This document shows positions 1 to 6,433 of a stretch of DNA of 64,000 nucleotides, in pieces. The stretch lies in the IMG/VR virus record IMGVR_UViG_3300031787_000093, positions 1 through 64,000 of that record; one strand, written 5' to 3'. The translations under genes were made by a program, and so were the position numbers. How positions within the stretch are numbered: position 1 is the stretch's first letter; each line of letters opens with the position of its first letter. The DNA is from a virus. Below the pieces are notes generated by a model that worked only from the letters and a program-made list of their open reading frames with translations, had not been told where the DNA came from and searched no databases.

Positions 1-96
1 TCTATTGATGAAGAGTTAGAAAAAGATTTTATTGATGGTGATTTTATTAAATCTATTTATTTAAACTACTTAAAACAAAAATATGAGCAACAATAA
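1..96 (+). CDS. C-terminal end of a small protein of unknown function (5' end outside window)
   Basis: Open frame from base 1 to TAA at 94-96, encoding 31 residues that end in YLKQKYEQQ. The same residues and bases recur as the end of the gene at 883-1137, so this is the tail of a paralogue or of a recombined copy. The final ATGAGCAACAATAA also provides the start codon of the next gene, in another frame. No function is recognised. Confidence 0.7.
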   Translation, partial: SIDEELEKDFIDGDFIKSIYLNYLKQKYEQQ

Positions 97-101
97 ACAA
101 A
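1..101. repeat. 101-base direct repeat, copy 1
   Basis: Bases 1-101 are identical to 1042-1142. The repeat covers the end of one gene, the overlapping start of the next and five bases beyond the stop. It may extend upstream of the window. Perfect identity implies recent duplication or gene conversion. Confidence 0.95.
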
Positions 102-469
102 GTAGTTTGGACAAAGAATTTGTACTCTACCAAGAAGCATTAGCACTAAAAGAACTTGGGTTTGATGAGCCTTGTTTTGGGTATTGGTATACCGAGCAAG
201 AAGATTGTAAAAAAGTGGATGTTCAAATATCAACAGTTGATTTTCTTGGGGATGAGCCAGACTATATATTAGCCCCAACATTCTCACAAGCATTTAGATG
301 GTTTAGAGAGAAGTATGGTAGATTAGGGTGTATTCAAAAATCAAGTGACAGAAGTAGTTTTATTTATTTTGTAAACGATAATATATTTGGTTATTATGAT
401 ACCTACGAAGAAGCAGAACTTGCTTGTCTTAGAAGGTTAATTGAAATTGTACAAGGAGGTAACAAATGA
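83..469 (+). CDS. Conserved Bacteroidota phage protein of unknown function (128 aa)
   Basis: 128 residues, acidic and rich in aromatic residues. It contains ALALKELGFDEPCFGYWY near the N terminus, a QAFRWFREKYG segment in the middle and YEEAELACLRRLIEI at the C terminus, a pattern I recognise from hypothetical proteins common in Bacteroidota phages and plasmids. No catalytic motif is visible. The start overlaps the preceding gene through ATGAGCAACAATAAAC, and the end (GGNK) overlaps the next gene through GGAGGTAACAAATGA, so translational coupling is likely. It may be an accessory host-interaction protein; the function is unknown. Confidence 0.85.
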   Translation: MSNNKQSSLDKEFVLYQEALALKELGFDEPCFGYWYTEQEDCKKVDVQISTVDFLGDEPDYILAPTFSQAFRWFREKYGRLGCIQKSSDRSSFIYFVNDNIFGYYDTYEEAELACLRRLIEIVQGGNK

Positions 470-711
470 CAAATAATGAAATAAATCAAACAGCATTACA
501 AGAATTTTGGGATAAAATATCATTAAAATTATCTTTTGAACAAATCGATGAATTTGTACCTTTATTTTATCAAGCCAAAGAAATGGAGAGGGAGCAGATT
601 ATTAACGCCTTTGAACAAGGAGAAAACAATAGTGTAGATTATTTTAATCCTGAAAATAGAATTAAAGAATCAGAACAATACTACAACGAAACATACGGAG
701 GTAACAAATGA
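466..711 (+). CDS. Small conserved phage protein of unknown function (81 aa)
   Basis: 81 residues, mostly helical in appearance, with a MEREQIINAFEQGE segment and a YYNETYGGNK end typical of a small-protein family in Bacteroidota mobile elements. It starts inside the ATGA overlap at 466-469, preceded by GGAGGT, and ends with the same GGAGGTAACAAATGA junction (697-711). No domain is recognised. Confidence 0.8.
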   Translation: MTNNEINQTALQEFWDKISLKLSFEQIDEFVPLFYQAKEMEREQIINAFEQGENNSVDYFNPENRIKESEQYYNETYGGNK

Positions 712-896
712 ATAAAAATTTAACATTATTGCTATCATATATAGCAGCATTTACAATTGGATTGTATACATCAAGCCAATTCAAATTTAACACTCCAATT
801 GAACCATACAAATGGGTTATAACATCTTTCTTTTGGGGTATGTTTTCAACAATCAGTTTTATTAAAAACAAAAGAAACAACAATGAGCAACAATAA
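708..896 (+). CDS. Small membrane protein of unknown function (62 aa)
   Basis: 62 residues with two hydrophobic stretches, about residues 5-20 (LTLLLSYIAAFTIGLYT) and 35-50 (VITSFFWGMFSTISFI), ending in a basic and polar tail. It is probably a two-pass inner membrane protein. The start lies in the ATGA overlap with the previous gene and the end overlaps the next gene at ATGAGCAACAATAA. It is too generic to be called a holin. Confidence 0.65.
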   Translation: MNKNLTLLLSYIAAFTIGLYTSSQFKFNTPIEPYKWVITSFFWGMFSTISFIKNKRNNNEQQ

Positions 897-1137
897 ACCA
901 AGTATTACATCGTCAGATAAATTAGAACAACTTATTAATAAGTTTGATGACTACGGATTAGTACACATTACTGAAGTAAGAAAAATTTCTGTTGAATTTG
1001 CAAATTTTGAAGCCAAAAAACTAATAGATTACATTGCAAAATCTATTGATGAAGAGTTAGAAAAAGATTTTATTGATGGTGATTTTATTAAATCTATTTA
1101 TTTAAACTACTTAAAACAAAAATATGAGCAACAATAA
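883..1137 (+). CDS. Small protein of unknown function (84 aa), paralogue of the partial gene at 1-96
   Basis: 84 residues, charged and largely helical. The last 31 residues are identical to those of the truncated gene at the window start. Start and stop both sit inside copies of the ATGAGCAACAATAAAC junction (883 and 1124). No domain is recognised. The identity of the 3' ends together with unlike upstream genes suggests that the gene order here has been reshuffled at these junctions. Confidence 0.7.
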   Translation: MSNNKPSITSSDKLEQLINKFDDYGLVHITEVRKISVEFANFEAKKLIDYIAKSIDEELEKDFIDGDFIKSIYLNYLKQKYEQQ

Positions 1138-1142
1138 ACAAA
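1042..1142. repeat. 101-base direct repeat, copy 2
   Basis: Identical to bases 1-101. The match stops at 1143, where the downstream genes differ. Confidence 0.95.
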
Positions 1143-1696
1143 ATATCATGACCAATAACAATTTACAACTTGACCTGTTCGATGGTATCGAGAACAAGGA
1201 GTTCTTAGAATACCACAAGACCAACCCTCATTTGTACGATGCATTTAAAGCGGTAGCTTTTGATGCCATGAGAATGGGGTTCAAAACCTATGGTGCCAAC
1301 GGCATCTTTGAAATCATTCGCTGGAAACGTGCTGAACGTGGCGATGGCGAGTTCAAAATCAACAACAACTTTGCTCCTTTGTTTGCAAGGCTGTTTGCTA
1401 ACGAGTTTCCACAGCATGAAAACTTCTTTAGATTTAGACGTTCTAAGTTCAACAAGTATGTTGAAGAGATCAACAAGAAAAAGAAAAGCAGTTACGAACT
1501 AGTTTTTAACTACAACGATTCTTTGGTGATACTGAACATAACTCCGGAGGAGAGTGACTGGTGGACTACAATCAGAGCCATGAGTGCTGATGGTAACATC
1601 CATGAGTTTGATGTTCACTATTGTGAAGACTATAACGAAATCTGCGTTTATGTTGCCGGCATTCATTCACAAAGTATTTACAAGCAACCTCTATGA
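1124..1696 (+). CDS. Conserved phage protein of unknown function (190 aa)
   Basis: 190 residues from ATG 1124; an in-frame ATG at 1148 (MTNNNLQLDLFDG) would remove eight residues and could be the real start. Residues about 25-110 contain EYHKTNPHLYDAFKAVA, NGIFEIIRWKRAERG and NNFAPLFARLF, a combination I recognise from a widespread family of uncharacterised phage proteins. The rest is an unrecognised domain rich in acidic and aromatic residues. The 3' end overlaps the next gene by ATGA (1693-1696). Confidence 0.85.
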   Translation: MSNNKQNIMTNNNLQLDLFDGIENKEFLEYHKTNPHLYDAFKAVAFDAMRMGFKTYGANGIFEIIRWKRAERGDGEFKINNNFAPLFARLFANEFPQHENFFRFRRSKFNKYVEEINKKKKSSYELVFNYNDSLVILNITPEESDWWTTIRAMSADGNIHEFDVHYCEDYNEICVYVAGIHSQSIYKQPL

Positions 1697-1821
1697 TAAT
1701 AGAAGTCTATAGATTTAATTTAGCCACTGGACCTTTGGTCTGGCATGGTAATCTTACCCACGGAATTCAAATTAGATATGCTTACCAACCTAAAGTTGAT
1801 TATACGGAATTGGAAAACTGA
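1693..1821 (+). CDS. Small protein of unknown function (42 aa)
   Basis: A 42-residue frame beginning MIIEVYRFNLATGPLVWHG. It starts in an ATGA overlap with the previous gene and contains YQPKV, from CAACCTAAAGTTG, a near copy of the palindrome common on the right arm. The overlap geometry matches the neighbours and is the main support. No function is recognised. Confidence 0.5.
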   Translation: MIIEVYRFNLATGPLVWHGNLTHGIQIRYAYQPKVDYTELEN

Positions 1822-1921
1822 CGAAAAACTTCGTGAGTATTACAAAGCAGAGTTGAAGCAGTGGTGTGGATACTTTGTATACTGGATCATTCTTTACATC
1901 ATCTATTCAATCTGCTTGTAA
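1778..1921 (+). CDS. Small membrane-anchored protein (47 aa)
   Basis: A 47-residue frame with a basic and charged first half and a hydrophobic C-terminal segment (YFVYWIILYIIYSICL). It overlaps the end of the preceding small gene by 44 bases and ends in TAATG, whose ATG starts the next gene. The tail resembles a single membrane anchor. Supported by the overlap pattern and composition only. Confidence 0.5.
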   Translation: MLTNLKLIIRNWKTDEKLREYYKAELKQWCGYFVYWIILYIIYSICL

Positions 1922-2250
1922 TGGAACTGCGTATCAAAAAGAAAAACGTTACTGTGGTAAACGTTGACCTAAGTCAAGATCAATATCGGAAACTAAAAAA
2001 GGTAGCCGATGAGAATGGTTTCAAAACTCCTTCGGTTTTGTTAGACGACATCGTTCATTCTTATCTCAATAAGAATCGGATTCGTTTGGCTCGAGCTACG
2101 AAGGAGTTTGAGACCAAAGTCACGCTACCAGTACAAATCTCAGAACGAAACTTTGAAGCCTTGCGTAAATACTCAGAGGCTACTAAGATTTCAAAGACAA
2201 CATTCATTCACATAATTCTCAGGGAAATTTTTAAACGGATAAAAGACTAA
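1921..2250 (+). CDS. Tandem ribbon-helix-helix DNA-binding protein (109 aa)
   Basis: The start at 1921 is chosen because it overlaps the preceding stop as TAATG; a longer frame from 1861 would run through the upstream small gene. Residues about 7-45 (VTVVNVDLSQDQYRKLKKV...) and 60-105 (KVTLPVQISERNFEALRKY...) each look like a beta strand followed by two helices, the ribbon-helix-helix plan, so one chain may carry both halves of a RHH pair. RHH proteins commonly act as autoregulating repressors. The stop overlaps the recombinase start, so it is probably a partner or regulator of that gene. Confidence 0.6.
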   Translation: MELRIKKKNVTVVNVDLSQDQYRKLKKVADENGFKTPSVLLDDIVHSYLNKNRIRLARATKEFETKVTLPVQISERNFEALRKYSEATKISKTTFIHIILREIFKRIKD

Positions 2251-2939
2251 TGAAAAGAGCAGTTTATTACACACGAGTATCGCATGACAATCAAGTAGAA
2301 GATGGTTCATCACTAGAAAACCAAGACGATAGAATCAAAAAGTTCTGTGAACTACATAACTACAATATTGTAGGTTCATTCTCTGACCCCGGGGTCTCCG
2401 GTCGTAAGTTCGAGAATCGTCCTGACTTCATGAAGATGATTAAGATGGTCGACAAACATGAGACCGATGTAGTTATCGTTTACAGCCTATCTCGTTTCGG
2501 TAGAAACGTAAAGGATACACTAAAGTGGATATCGTATCTTGAAAATAAAGGCGTAGCGTTTTACACATTGGACTTTCAAATAGATACAACAACCTCTCAT
2601 GGGAAGCTTATGCTTCAAATGATGGCCGCTTTTGCTGAGTTTGAAAGTAACCAGCGAGGTGAACTGATTCAGTCAGTAATGAAGTATCTCAAGAAAGAAC
2701 AAAAGATTTATTGTGGTCCAACCCCTATGGGGTTTGATAAAAGAGATGGTAAGCTAGTGGTAAATGAGGAAGAGATGAACATTGTCAGAAAGATATTTCT
2801 CTGGAAATCGAATTTCTCTTACTCTACAATCGCTACGATGTGCAATGACTCGGGGTATCAAACCAAGAAAGGTAAAAAGTTTTACCATACAACAATCGAT
2901 AAAATCCTAAATAATAATATCTATGAGCGACATCTCTAA
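2250..2939 (+). CDS. Serine recombinase, short form (229 aa)
   Basis: The N-terminal resolvase/invertase catalytic domain is clear: YYTRVS with the nucleophilic serine at residue 11, a DPGVSGRKFENRP loop, VIVYSLSRFGRN, and MMAAFAEFESNQR followed by the long helix. Residues about 155-229 match only the beginning of the recombinase domain of large serine integrases (PTPMGF...VNEEEMNIVRKIF, then STIATMCNDSGYQTKKG and a site-binding repeat). The zinc-ribbon/coiled-coil half of a large integrase is missing. It may catalyse inversion or resolution rather than integration. No paired crossover sites were identified. TAATG overlap with the RHH gene. Confidence 0.85.
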   Translation: MKRAVYYTRVSHDNQVEDGSSLENQDDRIKKFCELHNYNIVGSFSDPGVSGRKFENRPDFMKMIKMVDKHETDVVIVYSLSRFGRNVKDTLKWISYLENKGVAFYTLDFQIDTTTSHGKLMLQMMAAFAEFESNQRGELIQSVMKYLKKEQKIYCGPTPMGFDKRDGKLVVNEEEMNIVRKIFLWKSNFSYSTIATMCNDSGYQTKKGKKFYHTTIDKILNNNIYERHL

Positions 2940-3099
2940 AGTACACTACTACCTAGTGACACGAGCTTGTGTTAACAATGTGTGGTACTACCGTCTTTAC
3001 ATTAACGGAGAAGCAGTTGGACTGTTTCCCGATGAACCAACAGCTTTAGCTGAACTAGAAAAAATTAAAAACCAAACTGAACAAAATACAAATCAATGA
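2923..3099 (+). CDS. Small protein of unknown function (58 aa)
   Basis: A 58-residue frame starting inside the end of the recombinase gene and ending in an ATGA overlap with the exported-protein gene at 3096. Sequence includes YYLVTRACVNNVWYYRLYIN and a helical charged C terminus. No known domain. Supported by overlap at both ends. Confidence 0.55.
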   Translation: MSDISKVHYYLVTRACVNNVWYYRLYINGEAVGLFPDEPTALAELEKIKNQTEQNTNQ

Positions 3100-3554
3100 A
3101 AAAACTATTATTAATCGCAGTCACTTTAGTGGCTAACCTAAGTTATGCCCAATGGGTTTACAAAACTGTTGACAATGGACTTGATGTTCCGTACAAAATT
3201 GCTTACAGCATGAGCTCTGACAACAAAGGCGTTCTCAAACTTGAGAAGACTGAAGAAGGCATCGCCTTGTACATTACCGGTTCTTATTTCTGTGATGATT
3301 ACCCAACTGTAGATATTGCGTTGATGGTGAATTCTGAGCCCCAGCGTTATAGTTTCTACGCAACTAAAAGCAGTGACAACACAACTGTGTTCATCCTAAA
3401 TGATTTAAGCGATGTTGACAGACGAGCTTTTCTAAATGACTTTCAAAGAGCAACAAGTTTTATTGCAAGGATTAATGAAACTCGTTGCACCAGCGACATC
3501 TTTAAGTTTAACATGAGCGGTTCTTTGAAAGCTTATGAGTTTATGTTAAAGTAA
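3096..3554 (+). CDS. Exported protein of unknown function (152 aa)
   Basis: A classical signal peptide, MKKLLLIAVTLVANLSYA followed by Q at residue 19, predicts export to the periplasm after signal peptidase I cleavage. The mature part is about 134 residues, beta-rich, with two cysteines (in SYFCDD and ETRCTS) that could form a disulfide. It recalls small secreted proteins of Bacteroidota phages. A role in superinfection exclusion or in modifying the envelope is a guess. Starts in an ATGA overlap. Confidence 0.75.
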   Translation: MKKLLLIAVTLVANLSYAQWVYKTVDNGLDVPYKIAYSMSSDNKGVLKLEKTEEGIALYITGSYFCDDYPTVDIALMVNSEPQRYSFYATKSSDNTTVFILNDLSDVDRRAFLNDFQRATSFIARINETRCTSDIFKFNMSGSLKAYEFMLK

Positions 3555-3555
3555 T

Positions 3556-3876
3556 ATGACTAACGAAACAATTAGAATTTATACAGCTAGTGGTTTTGTC
3601 TTTGAATTAAGTTATGACTGGGTGCTTTCTCATATGAGCGAGCACCAGTTTCTCTACGCTTCCGACCGAGTGACTTTGAAAAATAAACTGGACGTACTAG
3701 AATATGTGCGTAACCTTTCGTGGCCGGAAATCATGGAGCAACTTAAATTCGTAGGGATCATAGAAGACTCAAGTCAAGATACTCTCAAAGACTCTGTCTT
3801 AGATTTAGTCGACAGCCCACTTAATTACATTACAACCAAGCAAAAAAACATGCAATTCAAATTATCCAAACTATGA
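3556..3876 (+). CDS. Small protein of unknown function (106 aa)
   Basis: 106 residues, mixed alpha/beta, with a DRVTLKNKLDVLEYVRNLSWPEI core and no recognised motif. It begins one base after the stop of the exported-protein gene and overlaps the next gene by four bases (ATGA). Confidence 0.7.
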   Translation: MTNETIRIYTASGFVFELSYDWVLSHMSEHQFLYASDRVTLKNKLDVLEYVRNLSWPEIMEQLKFVGIIEDSSQDTLKDSVLDLVDSPLNYITTKQKNMQFKLSKL

Positions 3877-4121
3877 AACTATACACAGAAGAACAGTTAA
3901 GAAAAACATGGAATGAAGGTTTTAGGCAAGGAATGTCAATAGATGATGAAAACTATGAACCAGTTTTTTTTGAACACTATTTAAAATTTTTAATACCAAT
4001 TGAACTACCAAGTGATGAGGAGATAGAAAATGGATATGAACCAAAAACAATGTATGATTTAGGTTATTTGGATGGTGCAAAATGGATGCGTGATAAAATT
4101 TTACAAGGAAGTAACAAATGA
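3873..4121 (+). CDS. Small protein of unknown function (82 aa)
   Basis: 82 residues, acidic, with EEQLRKTWNEGFRQGMS near the N terminus and YDLGYLDGAKWMRDKI near the C terminus, both typical of small Bacteroidota phage proteins of unknown role. It ends with GSNK over the junction GGAAGTAACAAATGA (4107-4121), a variant of the GGAGGTAACAAATGA junction found at 455 and 697. Confidence 0.7.
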   Translation: MKLYTEEQLRKTWNEGFRQGMSIDDENYEPVFFEHYLKFLIPIELPSDEEIENGYEPKTMYDLGYLDGAKWMRDKILQGSNK

Positions 4122-4480
4122 CGGACTCAGAACAATTATTATTAACAATTGCGGACATATTACTAGAAGTAAACCTCCCAGAAGAAAAGAAGCAACGCAT
4201 ACGTGATGCTATGTGTGGTGTGTACGCAGGTGCACCTGAACCCCAACCTAAAAGCAAAAGGTTTGAGGTACCGGCAATCTCTGATGTGAAAGCCCACATG
4301 GAAAGTTTGCAGGTAATCAATGCTGAACGACACTCAGCTGAGTTCTGGCACTTCTATGAATCCAAAGGATGGATGGTCGGCAAGAACAAAATGAAGAACT
4401 GGAAATCAGCAGCCAGTAGATGGTGTATAGAACTACCTCGTGGAGGCAATGAACCTCAAAAGAAAAGGATCATCGTATGA
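4118..4480 (+). CDS. Replication accessory protein with DnaT-like C-terminal segment (120 aa)
   Basis: Residues about 75-110 (EFWHFYESKGWMVGKNKMKNWKSAASRW) match the conserved C-terminal segment of primosome and helicase-loading proteins in phages and Bacteroidota replicons. The N-terminal half is helical and variable. It lies immediately upstream of the primase-helicase, overlapping it by four bases, which supports a role in loading or regulating that enzyme. The assignment rests on this one segment and context; no ATPase motif is present. Confidence 0.6.
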   Translation: MTDSEQLLLTIADILLEVNLPEEKKQRIRDAMCGVYAGAPEPQPKSKRFEVPAISDVKAHMESLQVINAERHSAEFWHFYESKGWMVGKNKMKNWKSAASRWCIELPRGGNEPQKKRIIV

Positions 4481-6201
4481 GTTACATTGCAGATTTTCAA
4501 AGACTCGGAATTGATACCAGAGGCAAGTTCTCTGGTATCATTAAGACAGCATGTCCTAGATGTGCTCATCAACGGAAAAAGTCCAACGACCCATGTCTAT
4601 CAGTTAACTTAGATGAGGGATTGTATAAGTGTCATCACTGTCAATGGAAGGGAACAGTGGTAGAACAAAAATACAATCGCCCCGAACGAGCTGGAGATGC
4701 CTTGGATACTCAAGTTTATGCGTACTTTACTGACCGAGGGATTGATTACGAAACAGTCAATCAGTTTAGGGTGACTCAAAGCATTGAGAAAATGCCTGAT
4801 GGTAAGCAACACAAGACCATTAACTTTAACTATTGGGATGGTGATGTTCTCATCAATGTCAAGTATAAAACGAGAGACAAGCAGTTCAAGATGGTTAGCG
4901 GAGCTAAGAAGATTCCGTACAACTTGAATGCCATTAAGAACAGCGACACGATTATTATCTGTGAGGGAGAAGAAGAGACTATGTGTTGGGCAGTGGCAGG
5001 TTATCCTTTTGCTGTGAGTTGTCCTGCCGGTGCTGGTACAGGTAACAACAACCTTGAATGGCTTGACAACAGCTATAACTATTTTGAAGGCAAGAGAATA
5101 TTCTTAGCAACTGATGGCGATGCTCCCGGAAAGAAACTCAGAGAAGATTTGTCAAGGCGGTTTGAGCCTGAGAATGTTTTTGTAATTGAGTTTACGGAGT
5201 ACAAGGATGCCAACGATTATCTAAAAGCAAAGGGCAAGCAATCTCTGATTGATTTGTTTGACCAAGCTAAGCCACTTCCGATTCCTGAGATATCTACTGT
5301 CGATGATTTCAAAGCTGAGCTGATGGATATCTATGAGAATGGGTATCCGGTGGGTGATACCATAGGGTATCCTGAATTCGATGAGCTCTTGACTTGGAAG
5401 CGTGGTCAGTTCGTAGTTGTAAGCGGAGTCCCCGGCTCTGGGAAATCTACATTCGTAGATCAAGTTTGTTTGCGACTAGCTTTGAGAAAGCATTGGAAGT
5501 TTGCAATGTTCTCACCTGAAAACGACAACGTACTTAAAAGTATTCGAATGGTTGAACAGATAACTGGTCAAGCTGTCGCAGGAAACATGCATAGAAAAAT
5601 GCCAAAAGCTTTATATGAACGTGCTCTCATGTATATAAATGACCACTTTTCTTTCTATGATACTGCGAACTTGGATGATTTCAAGATTGATAACCTGTTG
5701 CGAATAGCTAAATCTTTGATTCGACAAAAGGGAGTAGATGGCATTGTACTCGATCCTTTTAATTATATCGAACACGATAATCAAAATGATATCATGAACG
5801 AGAAGATTGGTAGGATGCTAGTAAAGATGAAGAAGTTTGCGTTAACCCATAAGGTTATGGTTTTACTTGTTGCTCACCCTAAGAAGATGCTCAAGAATAA
5901 AAACAGCAACCAGTATGAGGTGCCAAGACTGTATGACATCAGTGGATCGCATCACTTCTTTAACGTAACCGATAACGGTTTTGTAGTGCACCGTGACTAT
6001 GATTCTGGACTTGTAGATGTCTACGTTCAGAAAGTAAAGCACTACTTCATGGGAAAACTGGGGTATGTAACATTTGACTTTGACCCAATAACCGGAAGAT
6101 ACAAAGAACAAAGTCAAGATTTTGAAAACGAACTACATAATTATGATCAAACCGATATCTTTAATCCGACAACTCAACTCCCTGATTGGCCAGCACTATG
6201 A
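4477..6201 (+). CDS. Primase-helicase, T7 gp4/Twinkle-like (574 aa)
   Basis: Three modules appear in order. A zinc-ribbon with cysteines at about 26, 29, 52 and 55. A TOPRIM domain with the acidic motif IICEGEEE near residue 163 and DGDAPG near 213. A DnaB-type RecA ATPase with Walker A GVPGSGKST near 318-326, Walker B GIVLDPF near 422, VLLVAHPKK and the ISGSHHF segment. This matches bifunctional enzymes that unwind the fork and lay primers. It sits between the DnaT-like gene and the polymerase, forming a compact replication operon. Whether the primase is active cannot be read, but the zinc ligands and TOPRIM acids are present. Confidence 0.93.
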   Translation: MSYIADFQRLGIDTRGKFSGIIKTACPRCAHQRKKSNDPCLSVNLDEGLYKCHHCQWKGTVVEQKYNRPERAGDALDTQVYAYFTDRGIDYETVNQFRVTQSIEKMPDGKQHKTINFNYWDGDVLINVKYKTRDKQFKMVSGAKKIPYNLNAIKNSDTIIICEGEEETMCWAVAGYPFAVSCPAGAGTGNNNLEWLDNSYNYFEGKRIFLATDGDAPGKKLREDLSRRFEPENVFVIEFTEYKDANDYLKAKGKQSLIDLFDQAKPLPIPEISTVDDFKAELMDIYENGYPVGDTIGYPEFDELLTWKRGQFVVVSGVPGSGKSTFVDQVCLRLALRKHWKFAMFSPENDNVLKSIRMVEQITGQAVAGNMHRKMPKALYERALMYINDHFSFYDTANLDDFKIDNLLRIAKSLIRQKGVDGIVLDPFNYIEHDNQNDIMNEKIGRMLVKMKKFALTHKVMVLLVAHPKKMLKNKNSNQYEVPRLYDISGSHHFFNVTDNGFVVHRDYDSGLVDVYVQKVKHYFMGKLGYVTFDFDPITGRYKEQSQDFENELHNYDQTDIFNPTTQLPDWPAL

Positions 6202-6433
6202 AATTGACCATGTGAATTTATCACCCAGTGCTATGCGTGGGATGGTTGCTTTACTCAAACGTACACGCATCTATGAAATTAAATTCTTTGATGATTACAT
6301 CTTAGTTTACTTGCATGCTAAGCCAGTAATTATCAAGAGTGTGGGCTGGAGATCCTATGGTGGTAACTATGATCTATTCTACGATGAGAAAACTAACACT
6401 ATGTACAACGACATTATCATAAAATTCAAATGA
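6143..6433 (+). CDS. Small protein of unknown function overlapping the helicase 3' end (96 aa)
   Basis: The ATG at 6143 (MIKPISLIRQLNSLIGQ) is preferred over an upstream TTG at 6122. The gene overlaps the helicase by about 59 bases and the polymerase start by ATGA. Residues form a beta-rich pattern (YEIKFFDDYILVYLHAKPVIIKSVGW). No family is recognised; it may be a replication accessory protein given its place. Confidence 0.6.
   Translation: MIKPISLIRQLNSLIGQHYEIDHVNLSPSAMRGMVALLKRTRIYEIKFFDDYILVYLHAKPVIIKSVGWRSYGGNYDLFYDEKTNTMYNDIIIKFK

Noticed and set aside
2250-2939. Integrase proving a temperate prophage
   Set aside because: The protein lacks the C-terminal part of large serine integrases, and no attachment site or bacterial flank is visible in the window.
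6122-6433. TTG start at 6122 for the gene after the helicase
   Set aside because: An in-frame ATG at 6143 gives a smaller overlap with the helicase; TTG would be unusual here.
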